From the NCBI RefSeq assembly GCF_019670005.1, contig NZ_AP019783.1:764501-828500 (forward strand): 64,000 nt of DNA. The letters are read 5' to 3'. This DNA comes from Methylomagnum ishizawai (lineage in GTDB: Bacteria > Pseudomonadota > Gammaproteobacteria > Methylococcales > Methylococcaceae). The notes under the pieces were generated by a model that saw only the letters and a list, made by a program, of their open reading frames with translations, was not told where the DNA came from and ran no database searches. Made by a program: the position numbers and the translations under genes. Positions 49,345 to 57,196 of this stretch are shown piece after piece (position 1 is the stretch's first letter; every line of letters begins with the position of its first letter).

Positions 49345-52074
49345 CTAGGCCGGGCCGTTCCGTCCGCGCTTGGGGTCGAGCAATTGCCCGATGGCCGGGG
49401 CGATCAACAAGGTGGCGGGCAGGCAGCACAACAGGCCGATGGTGATATCGACGCCCAGGGTGGACACGCCCCGGTAGCTCGCCAGGGTGATGGCCCCGAG
49501 CCCGGCCAATTCGGTGCCGGCCGCCAGCAAGATCACCTTCCCGGCCACGAGGCTGACTTGCAGCGGGCTGTGGTCCTGGAGTTCGCGCCAACGGTGGCTG
49601 AACCACACGCCGTAGTCCACCGCCAAGGCGATCACCAAGGGCAGGGCGATGATATTGGCGTAGTTATATTTGATCCCGGCCAGGGCCATGATGCCCAGCA
49701 TCCAGCCGCCGCCGATCAACAAGGGCAGCGCCGCCAGCACGGTCCCGCGCACATCGCGCAGGGCCAAGGCCAGCCAGACCAAACACACCGCCAACGCCAA
49801 CAGCGTGCCGTGGAAGAAGCTCCGCACCACGATCCCGGTGAATTCCTGGTGGGTGATCGGGAAGCCGGTGGCCTCGGGGGAGACGCTGTAGGCGTCCTGG
49901 GTCAGGCGTTCCAGGTTGGCCGGATCGTAGACGTTCTCGGCGGGGAAGGCGTAGACGGCGATGGTGCCGTCCTTTGCGAAGAAGCGGTCGCGCAGGCTGG
50001 CCGGGATGCCCGCCGGGGTCAGCGGCAGGGCGGAACTCCAGGTCTCCAGCACCGCCAGCCCCTCGCCCGCCGCCGCCAGCAGGGCGCGGAAAAATAGCTC
50101 GCTGCGCTCCCGGCCCGCCGCGGGATTTTGGTCGATGGCGGTTTGGAGGGCGGTGAGCTGGTTTCGTACCTGTTCCAGGGGATCGACCAGATCGCTATGC
50201 CCCGACGAAAAGGCTTGCTCCTGATACTCCTCGATGCGGGCTAGGCTGGGCGGGAGCAGGGCGCGGAGCCGCTCGAAAGTCGGCATGGGCAAGCCGCCTT
50301 GTTCGAGCTTGGCGATTTTGCCGCCATAGCCCTGGCCCGCCACTTCCGTGCCGAGGGCCTGGGCCTGGGCGAGGCGGTGGCCGGCGTCGGTCGGGAACAA
50401 CCCGGTCAGGGATTGCACCTTGGCGAAGGTTTTGCGCTTTCCGGCGTCCTCGGCGATGCGGCGGGCCTCGGCCATGTCCTTGGCGGTGAAGATGACCACC
50501 TCGGCTTGGTAATCGCTCTCCGCCACCATGCGGCGCTGGTAATGGGCGGCTTCGGAATCCTGGGGCAGCAGGGATAGGGCGTCGTAGTCGAAGGGGATGG
50601 TGGTGCCGCGCCATACGCCATAGCCCGCGCCCGCCACCGCCACCACGACCAACAGGGCCGCGACCGGCAAGGGAAAAGCGCCTCGACCTTTGCAGATCGC
50701 GGGGGGGGTATCCGGTGCGGGCGAATCCTTCAGCTTGGGCGGCAGCATGGCATACAGCGCGGGTTGGACCATCCAGGTGCTGGCCAGGATCAACAGCACG
50801 CCGCCCGCCGCCACCCGCCCGAGTTCGGCGAAGCCGGGGAATTCCACCGTGGCCAGGGCGCAGAAGATCAACACCGAAGCCCCGCCCGCCGTAAACACCG
50901 CCCCGAACGAGGAACCGATGCCGGTGCCAATGGCTTCGATCAGGGGTTTGCCCGCCCGGCGTTCCTCGGCGATGCGGGACGAGGTGAAGATGCCGTAGTC
51001 CGCGCCCAGCCCGAACAGGATGGCGAGGAAACCGGAGGTGATGATGGTCAGGTGCCCCACGCTCAGCCAAGCCAGTCCCAGGCTCCATAAAGCGCCCAGC
51101 CCCATCGGCACGAAGATCGCCAAGGCCCAGCGGAAATCCCGCACCACGCCCAGGATCAACACCGCGATCAACACCGCCGCGCTTCCCACCACCAGGGTGA
51201 TGTCGTGCTCGATGTCGATGTATTCCTCGTATTCCACGGCGGGCAGGCCGGTCAGGCCCACCTTGGGCGGGATGCGGCCTTGGGCCTGGGTTTCCGCCGC
51301 CAACGCCTGGGCGGTCCGCCGCACCTGTTCCACGAAGGGCGCGATGGCGGCGAATTCCTCCGAGGCGTCCTGGGCATGGACGAACAGGAACAACATCCGG
51401 CCATCGCGCGAGGCGAAATAGCCCTGGGCCAGGGCGTCGGCCTCCGGCTGCTGGGCCAGTAGTTGTGACCAATCCAGCCCGGTGGGCGGTGCCGCCGCCG
51501 TGAGCCAGCGCCGCCATTCCGCCAGGATCGCGGCCAGGGTCCGCAAGCCTTGGCCGGCGCTGGCGGGATCGGTCCCGGCCAGCGCGGGCGGGGCTTGGAG
51601 CCAGGACCGCGCCCGGTCCAGGGCGGCGTCCAGTTCGGCGGTATCGCCCGGCGGTTTGAGGGCCGCGAGTTTATCCAGGCCCTGCCCGAATTGGCCGAGC
51701 TGTTCCGGCGTCATCAGGAGATAGGCATGTTCCAGGAAGAAGCGGGTGTCGAGCCGTTCGCTGGCCTGGGCGATGCCGGGCTGGGCGCGCAGCCTTTCGG
51801 CCAATTGGGTGGCGTACTGTTCCAACTCCCCGCGGGGCGCGCCCTCCACTACCACGATGAGGTCGGAGGCCGCGCCGAATTGCTTGAGAAAGTGGTTGAA
51901 GCGTTCGGCGACCACGGTGTTTTGCGGTAGCAGCGCCTGGCGGGAGGTGTAGACCGGCAGCCGGGCCATGGCCCAGGCCGACAGCCCGGAAACCAGGAGG
52001 ACCAGGGCCAGCACCCACCAGGGATGCCGGGCGCAGCTTTGGGCGGCACGGGCCGCGTGGCGGGAAATATCCAA
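49345..52074 (-). CDS. hpnN: RND-superfamily MMPL transporter, HpnN-like
   Basis: A 909-residue inner-membrane exporter with two halves, each with one helix, a large periplasmic domain and five more helices. GADYGIFTSSRIAEERRAGKPLIEAI near residue 363 and AVDYGVWFSHRW near residue 845 are the paired motif D-like segments carrying the proton-relay aspartates. Hopanoid-producing bacteria use HpnN to move hopanoids to the outer membrane; the length and sequence fit that group, but the hopanoid synthesis cluster is not here, so the cargo is inferred. Confidence 0.85.
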   Translation of the reverse strand: MDISRHAARAAQSCARHPWWVLALVLLVSGLSAWAMARLPVYTSRQALLPQNTVVAERFNHFLKQFGAASDLIVVVEGAPRGELEQYATQLAERLRAQPGIAQASERLDTRFFLEHAYLLMTPEQLGQFGQGLDKLAALKPPGDTAELDAALDRARSWLQAPPALAGTDPASAGQGLRTLAAILAEWRRWLTAAAPPTGLDWSQLLAQQPEADALAQGYFASRDGRMLFLFVHAQDASEEFAAIAPFVEQVRRTAQALAAETQAQGRIPPKVGLTGLPAVEYEEYIDIEHDITLVVGSAAVLIAVLILGVVRDFRWALAIFVPMGLGALWSLGLAWLSVGHLTIITSGFLAILFGLGADYGIFTSSRIAEERRAGKPLIEAIGTGIGSSFGAVFTAGGASVLIFCALATVEFPGFAELGRVAAGGVLLILASTWMVQPALYAMLPPKLKDSPAPDTPPAICKGRGAFPLPVAALLVVVAVAGAGYGVWRGTTIPFDYDALSLLPQDSEAAHYQRRMVAESDYQAEVVIFTAKDMAEARRIAEDAGKRKTFAKVQSLTGLFPTDAGHRLAQAQALGTEVAGQGYGGKIAKLEQGGLPMPTFERLRALLPPSLARIEEYQEQAFSSGHSDLVDPLEQVRNQLTALQTAIDQNPAAGRERSELFFRALLAAAGEGLAVLETWSSALPLTPAGIPASLRDRFFAKDGTIAVYAFPAENVYDPANLERLTQDAYSVSPEATGFPITHQEFTGIVVRSFFHGTLLALAVCLVWLALALRDVRGTVLAALPLLIGGGWMLGIMALAGIKYNYANIIALPLVIALAVDYGVWFSHRWRELQDHSPLQVSLVAGKVILLAAGTELAGLGAITLASYRGVSTLGVDITIGLLCCLPATLLIAPAIGQLLDPKRGRNGPA

Positions 52075-52137
52075 GGGGGAAGGCTCCGGTGGTTGGAATG
52101 GGGTCCAGGGCGTTGATGGTTCGGGGTGCAGGATAAC

Positions 52138-52171
52138 AAAAAGGCTTGGCGTTTCCGCGCAAGCCTTGTAT
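52138..52171 (-). terminator. Terminator of GSCFA gene (minus strand)
   Basis: AAGGCTTG (52141-52148) pairs with CAAGCCTT (52160-52167); on the minus strand the stem is followed by TTTTT. It lies 50-80 bases after the stop of the GSCFA protein gene. Confidence 0.78.
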
Positions 52172-52221
52172 GGAGCCGGACGCTCCGGTCGTCCGCCGCC
52201 GGAACCGTCCCGGTGTCCCGG

Positions 52222-54069
52222 CTACGCCTTGCCGTACAGTTCCTCGTCGCAGGCCGCTTGGTCCAGGTCTTCCATCTCGGAGAAATAGTTGTCCACGGCG
52301 GGGGCGGGGCCGGTCCGTTGCGGCGCGGGGGCGGCGGATTCGGTCAGGCGGGACATGAACACCCGCATCACATGGTCCACCCCGGCGTCGAGGACCGAGC
52401 GCCGGTCCGGGCCGTAATAGCCGCCGGCGGCGTGGGGTCCGGTGATGATTTCGTAGGACGGGAAATAGTAGACGTGGTCGAAAATCCGGGTGGTTTCCTC
52501 GGCGGCCACCCGCAACACCGATTTGGAATAGGTGGTCGCCGCCAGCACATGCTGGCCGCTGCGGGTCGCCATCAAGGGGACCGGGGACACCGTCAGGATG
52601 GCCCGCGCCTTGGGATTGACCAGGCGCAGTTGCTCGAAGAACCGCTTGAGGTCCGCCACCACCTCGGCGACGCCGAAATTGACGAAGGCGTATTGATCGG
52701 GATCGTACACGCCGCCCGCGACGCCGGGGGCCATGGGATAGGCCGCGCCGTCGAGGCGGGAGATCCAGCATTCGGTCAGGCCCAGGGTGAACACCAAAAC
52801 ATCCAGTTCCAGGAACAGGCGGCGCACCGCCTTGAGGTGGTTCTCCATCTCGGCGCGGACCGCCTTCCGGGCGGGGAAACCGTCCGGCTCGATACGGGGC
52901 CGGAATGGATCGCAGAAGCTGGTGTTGTCGCGTCTCCACACCGGCTCGATGGGGGTGAAAAACCCGAACGCCCGGTCGAACAATTGCACGAGTTGCCGGG
53001 CCGTATAGACATTGCCATAGCGGGCCGAGAAATCGTAGAACCCCCGCGCCCGGCTGGCTTCGTCGTCGGTCGCGGGGGCCTCGGTGACGAAGAAATTGAA
53101 ACCGCCGCCGCGCAGGCGCTTGGAAATATGCTGGGCGAAGCAACTGCCCGCCGTGGCGACCTTGTCCTCCGGCTTGATCTTGAAACGGACCTCGGTGACC
53201 GGGTCCACCTCGCCCGGCGCGGGGTCGCCGACGGATTGTTTCCAATAGGCGCTGTCGGGCAGGCCGACATAGGGATGGCGTTGGGTCTTGCGCGGGGTGC
53301 GGTGGATGGTGGACGGCGTGCGGTGGGCGGTGGCCCCTTCCGCCATGACCGAAGCCAGCATGGACAGGACACGGAAGCCGTATTCCGGATTGCCGTGCAT
53401 GGGGTCGCCGCCGTAGCACTCTTCCCGGAGCAGTCCTTCCGGGGTGAAGACCGACGCGGGCGGTTCGAGGAAGTGGATGCCGTATTCGCCGCCGAGTTGC
53501 GCCGCCAGTTCGCAATAGCGCTTCCAGATGCTCCGCCGGATTTCCAAGGGTTCCAGCGGCAAATGGGCGATGCGCTCGATGCGCTCTTCGGAGAACAGCC
53601 CTTGCAGTTGGGTGGCGGCCACCGGGGGCGGGGGTGGCAGGAGGAAGGTTTGCGGCGGTAGCAGGGGGCGGAGGAATTCCAGCCAGGTCCTGAGCGGGCT
53701 GTTCGGGTCCAGCACCCTGGTGAGATGGGCGAGTTTGTCCTCGTAGCTGATGGCCTCGCCGCCGCACAGGGCCGAGGCCGTCGAAAAGCCATTGATGCAG
53801 ATGATGCCGAAATCGGCAGCGGTGCTTTTGATCTTCGCCCGCACGGCTTTGGTATTGATCCCGGAGACCTGGCTGGTGGCCCCTCGCGCCGGATCGCGGC
53901 GCAGGGCGGCGGGACCGGCTTTTTGCTTCACCGGGCCGTCCGCCTGGTATTGTTTCTCCCGCAGCAAGAGGAACTCGAAGGCCGGGTCGGTTTTACCGTC
54001 GAGCCTTTCCCGGTAGGCCGCCCTGAGGCAAAGGATGTGGCTGTGTCCGATGATGATCGCTTTACGCAT
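52222..54069 (-). CDS. Two-domain SGNH-like/GSCFA protein
   Basis: A 615-residue protein. The N-terminal domain begins IIIGHSHILCL (residues 5-15) and has GDPMHGNPEYG at 221-231, consistent with the first and last catalytic blocks of an SGNH-type hydrolase with His/Asp-His. The C-terminal domain starts near residue 290 and contains ATAGSCFAQHISKRL (306-320), FTLGLTECWIS and ILTVSPVPLMATRS, the GSCFA family marks. GSCFA proteins act as acyltransferases or esterases on polysaccharides. It has no signal peptide. A fusion of both domains in one chain is unusual in my experience. Confidence 0.82.
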   Translation of the reverse strand: MRKAIIIGHSHILCLRAAYRERLDGKTDPAFEFLLLREKQYQADGPVKQKAGPAALRRDPARGATSQVSGINTKAVRAKIKSTAADFGIICINGFSTASALCGGEAISYEDKLAHLTRVLDPNSPLRTWLEFLRPLLPPQTFLLPPPPPVAATQLQGLFSEERIERIAHLPLEPLEIRRSIWKRYCELAAQLGGEYGIHFLEPPASVFTPEGLLREECYGGDPMHGNPEYGFRVLSMLASVMAEGATAHRTPSTIHRTPRKTQRHPYVGLPDSAYWKQSVGDPAPGEVDPVTEVRFKIKPEDKVATAGSCFAQHISKRLRGGGFNFFVTEAPATDDEASRARGFYDFSARYGNVYTARQLVQLFDRAFGFFTPIEPVWRRDNTSFCDPFRPRIEPDGFPARKAVRAEMENHLKAVRRLFLELDVLVFTLGLTECWISRLDGAAYPMAPGVAGGVYDPDQYAFVNFGVAEVVADLKRFFEQLRLVNPKARAILTVSPVPLMATRSGQHVLAATTYSKSVLRVAAEETTRIFDHVYYFPSYEIITGPHAAGGYYGPDRRSVLDAGVDHVMRVFMSRLTESAAPAPQRTGPAPAVDNYFSEMEDLDQAACDEELYGKA

Positions 54070-54283
54070 GTTGTTCTACCCGCGCGCGCTGTGTTCGATG
54101 GTTTCAAGGTAGGTTGCGGTTCCGCCCGTTCCGCGCCGCGCTTGGATGCCGGTGGCCGGGGCCAATGGAGGGGGTTGGGCGGGGTTGCGGAGGCGGGCTG
54201 TTGTGAACCGCCCGGACGGGATTCGGGGAAGGGCTGGGGTTGGCCCGCACGGGATCGGCGGGTGGTGTGGCTGCTTTAACTAG

Positions 54284-54370
54284 TGGTGCCCCGGGCCGGG
54301 GTCGAACCGGCACGGATTTTACTCCGAGGGATTTTAAGTCCCTTGTGTCTACCAATTTCACCACCGGGGC
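54284..54370 (-). tRNA. tRNA-Leu (anticodon TAA)
   Basis: An 87-nt class II tRNA with 5' GCCCCGG pairing with CCGGGGC, encoded CCA end, GGTTCGACC T-arm, a variable arm and anticodon loop CTTAAAA giving anticodon TAA. Its 5' end overlaps the last 13 bases of the response-regulator gene on the same strand. Confidence 0.95.
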
Positions 54371-55023
54371 TGTTTGGAAGCGATCAATTCATCCCGCGCC
54401 AAGTCGAACTGGACAGCCAACTTGGTCAGCTCCACGCCGTTTTTCACGCCCAGCTTCTCGAAGGCACGATAGCGGTAGGTGGTCACGGTCTTGGGGCTGA
54501 TGTTCAGCAGGTCGCCCATTTGCTGCATCGATTTGCCTTGCAGGGTCATGAGGACGAACTGTAATTCCCGGTACGACAGCTGGTCGAAAGGGGTCGTGGT
54601 CTGGCCGGGGAGCGAGGCCAGGGCCATCTTGTTCGCCACGTCCTGGCTCAGGTATTTCCCGCCCCCGTGGACCGTCCGCACGGCAGCCATGAGTTCGCTG
54701 GGCGGACAGTTCTTCGAGAGATAACCGTCAGCGCCCTGGCTCAGCAGCTGGTGCGGGTATGGACCGTCGGCATAGACGCTCAGGGCCACGATCTTCACTT
54801 GCGGATGCTTGTGGTTGATCTTGCGGCAGGCTTCGATGCCGCCCATGCCGGGCATGTTGATGTCCATCAGTATGACATCGGGGTTGAGCTGTTCAGTCAA
54901 CTCGATGGCCTCTTCCCCCGAAGCGCCCACGCCCACCACGTTCATATCCTTGCCCGCCCGCAACAGGTGTTCGATGCCAGTGCGAACCAGTTCATGATCG
55001 TCTACCAGCAGGATATTGATCAT
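54358..55023 (-). CDS. NarL/FixJ-family response regulator, GacA/UvrY-like
   Basis: A 221-residue regulator with receiver domain (DDHELVRTG near residue 8, phospho-acceptor Asp in VILMDINMPG near residue 54, Lys in YLSKNCPP near residue 105) and a LuxR-type helix-turn-helix (LSYRELQFVLMTLQGKSMQQMGDLLNISPKTVTTY). It looks closest to GacA/UvrY, which controls the Csr system through small RNAs. The cognate BarA/GacS kinase and uvrC are not adjacent. The gene lies between tRNA-Ser (28 bases upstream) and tRNA-Leu, whose sequence contains its stop codon. No Shine-Dalgarno sequence is evident. Confidence 0.88.
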   Translation of the reverse strand: MINILLVDDHELVRTGIEHLLRAGKDMNVVGVGASGEEAIELTEQLNPDVILMDINMPGMGGIEACRKINHKHPQVKIVALSVYADGPYPHQLLSQGADGYLSKNCPPSELMAAVRTVHGGGKYLSQDVANKMALASLPGQTTTPFDQLSYRELQFVLMTLQGKSMQQMGDLLNISPKTVTTYRYRAFEKLGVKNGVELTKLAVQFDLARDELIASKQPRW

Positions 55024-55051
55024 AGGATCGTGTGGGGGTCGTTTCCAGGGG

Positions 55052-55141
55052 TGGCGGAGAGGGAGGGATTCGAACCCCCGGACGGGATCAACCGTCAACG
55101 GTTTTCAAGACCGCCGCTTTAAACCGCTCAGCCACCTCTCC
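55052..55141 (-). tRNA. tRNA-Ser (anticodon TGA)
   Basis: A 90-nt class II tRNA: acceptor stem GGAGAGG/CCTCTCC, G discriminator, encoded CCA, long variable arm and anticodon loop CTTGAAA with anticodon TGA. It is read on the minus strand 28 bases before the response-regulator gene. Confidence 0.96.
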
Positions 55142-55198
55142 TCGTGCTTGTGGCGCGTCGTTGAGCGGGCAAAGGATAACCGATTAGCGCCCCGGTTT

Positions 55199-55936
55199 CT
55201 ATCCTTCGCCTTGCCAGAGGCAGCGCCCGCCCGCCGCCTTGGCGATTTCGGCCAGGCGGGCGGCGTGGGCTTCCAGTTCGGTCTCGGTGCAGCGCACGAC
55301 TTTCAGCCGGGGGTGGTCGCCGGGGCGGGGCGCGCGGGGTTGGAGGTTCAGCGGCGTGGCGGTGGCGTGGGTGGCCGGGGTATCCGGTTCGGATTCGGGT
55401 TCCAGGACCAACAACGTCTGGCCGCCGGTCATGGCGAGATAGACCTCGGCCAGGATTTCGGCGTCGAGCAAGGCGCCGTGCAAATCGCGGTGGCGGTTAT
55501 CGACGCCATAGCGCTTGCAGAGGGCGTCCAGGTTGTTGCGCTGTCCGGGGTGCTTTTTACGGGCCAGCAGCAGGGTGTCGAGGATGGGGCAATGCGCGGC
55601 GAGTTCCGGCAGGGCCGGATTCCAGCGCCGTAATTCGTGGTTGAGGAAGCCCACGTCGAAGGCCGCGTTGTGGATGACCAATTCCGCGCCGGTCACGAAG
55701 TCCAGGAACCGCTGGGCGACTTGGGCGAAGCGCGGTTTGTCGGCCAGGAAATCCCGGCTTAGGCCATGGACCTTGACCGCCTCGGCGTCGATATCGCGCT
55801 CGGGGTTCAGATAGGTGTGGAAATGGTTGCCGGTCAGCTTGCGGTTGAGGATTTCGACGCAGCCGATTTCGATGATGCGATGGCCCTGGGCGGGTTCGAG
55901 GCCGGTGGTTTCGGTGTCGAGGACGATCTGGCGCAT
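55199..55936 (-). CDS. dnaQ: DNA polymerase III epsilon subunit (3'-5' exonuclease)
   Basis: The proofreading subunit of the replicative polymerase. The 245-residue protein has the exonuclease motifs: LDTETTGLEP near residue 6 (ExoI), VIHNAAFDVGFLNHEL near residue 86 (ExoII) and HGALLDAEILAEVYL near residue 154 (ExoIII). A linker rich in P and T leads to the C-terminal polymerase-binding tail. It follows rnhA by six bases, the classic arrangement. Confidence 0.96.
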   Translation of the reverse strand: MRQIVLDTETTGLEPAQGHRIIEIGCVEILNRKLTGNHFHTYLNPERDIDAEAVKVHGLSRDFLADKPRFAQVAQRFLDFVTGAELVIHNAAFDVGFLNHELRRWNPALPELAAHCPILDTLLLARKKHPGQRNNLDALCKRYGVDNRHRDLHGALLDAEILAEVYLAMTGGQTLLVLEPESEPDTPATHATATPLNLQPRAPRPGDHPRLKVVRCTETELEAHAARLAEIAKAAGGRCLWQGEG

Positions 55937-55942
55937 GATGGA

Positions 55943-56392
55943 TTAACGGCGGGATTGGGGAAGTTCGTCGATGCCCCGGTTGGCGAGGCGGTCGGCGCGT
56001 TCGTTCTCGGGGTGTCCGGCATGGCCCTTCACCCATTGCCATTCGACTTGGTGGTCGCGGCGGGCGGCGTCCAACAGCCGCCACAAATCGGCGTTCTTGA
56101 CCGGGCTGTTGCCGGCGGTGCGCCAGCCCCGGCGGACCCAATTGGGCAGCCATTCCGAGATGCCCTTCATCACGTATTGCGAATCGGTGGCGAGCGTGAC
56201 TATGCTGGGGCGCTTGAGGGCTTCCAAACCCCGGATGGCGGCGGTGAGTTCCATGCGGTTGTTGGTGGTGGCGGGTTCGCCGCCATATAACTCCAATTCC
56301 TTGTCCTTATAGCGCAGCAAAACGCCCCAGCCGCCGGGACCGGGATTGCCCCGGCAGGCGCCGTCGGTGTAGATATAAACGGTATCGCTCAT
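55943..56392 (-). CDS. rnhA: Ribonuclease HI
   Basis: Degrades RNA in RNA-DNA hybrids. The 149-residue enzyme has the catalytic residues in [16 protein letters not shown] (Asp), [10 protein letters not shown] (Glu) and [12 protein letters not shown] (Asp), plus the basic protrusion [15 protein letters not shown] and the last His/Asp in [14 protein letters not shown]. Start and upstream stop overlap (ATGA). Confidence 0.97.
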   Translation of the reverse strand: MSDTVYIYTDGACRGNPGPGGWGVLLRYKDKELELYGGEPATTNNRMELTAAIRGLEALKRPSIVTLATDSQYVMKGISEWLPNWVRRGWRTAGNSPVKNADLWRLLDAARRDHQVEWQWVKGHAGHPENERADRLANRGIDELPQSRR

Positions 56393-57138
56393 TCGTCGAG
56401 GGTGAGTATCTTGGGTTGTTCGAACATATGCCCCGCCGCCAAGCTCGGGGCGTTGATCCACTGCGGTTTGAGCGGGATCAAAGTGTAACGCCGTTTAATG
56501 GCTTTAATGGCGTAGGCGAAGGACAGCTCGGCCTTGGTGCGGTCCCAGAGGCTATCGGGCCGGCCCAGCACCTGCGAGGTGGAAATGGAAAAGGCCGCGT
56601 TGTATTCGGCCTCGAATTTCATGAGGCCCAGCCAATCCAGCATCCGGTGGCTGCTGACGGAGCGGGTGTGCCAGACGGCGGGTTCGCGGGGCAAGTGGCC
56701 GATGAGGCCATGCGGGTTCCAGGGGTTGATCCCCAGGATGAACAAGCGGCCTTCCGGTTTCAGGACGCGCTCGGCTTCCCGCAGGACCTGGTGGCGGTCG
56801 GCCTCGAATTCGATGACATGGGGCAGGATCAAGACATCGACACTTTCGCTATCGATGGGGAGTTCGGTGGCGGCGGCGATCAGCGAATGCGGCCTTAAAC
56901 TGGAAGCGGGGGGAATATCATCGACCAGCACGAAATCGCGCAGGAATTCGGGGTCGATATATAGCGTTTCCGAGCCTAATAAACCAACTTGTAATGTTTT
57001 TTGATTATAAGTAAGCTTTAGGGCCGATTGCAGGTAGGATGCCTCTATTGTTTGCAGAATTTGTCCAAGGGTCGAGACGAGATACCATTCTAGAAACTTT
57101 TCACGCGAGTGGAGCAACGGCGTTTGATTGGTTTTCAT
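56389..57138 (-). CDS. Methyltransferase-domain protein, YafS-like
   Basis: A 249-residue class I methyltransferase-like protein. The SAM motif I is atypical ([13 protein letters not shown] instead of a glycine-rich loop), but [42 protein letters not shown] near residue 100 is conserved. In E. coli yafS sits next to rnhA and dnaQ in the same way. I chose ATG 57138 ([15 protein letters not shown]). It is divergent from mltD with 58 bases between. Confidence 0.82.
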   Translation of the reverse strand: MKTNQTPLLHSREKFLEWYLVSTLGQILQTIEASYLQSALKLTYNQKTLQVGLLGSETLYIDPEFLRDFVLVDDIPPASSLRPHSLIAAATELPIDSESVDVLILPHVIEFEADRHQVLREAERVLKPEGRLFILGINPWNPHGLIGHLPREPAVWHTRSVSSHRMLDWLGLMKFEAEYNAAFSISTSQVLGRPDSLWDRTKAELSFAYAIKAIKRRYTLIPLKPQWINAPSLAAGHMFEQPKILTLDE

Positions 57139-57196
57139 ACATGAAGCGCTGGCGTGCCGCAATAACCTACCCGAATTGAACGCAGAGGAAACGACC

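Noticed and set aside
53725-54279. 184-codon plus-strand frame opposite the GSCFA gene start
   Set aside because: Shadow frame, low-information composition; minus gene has strong motifs.
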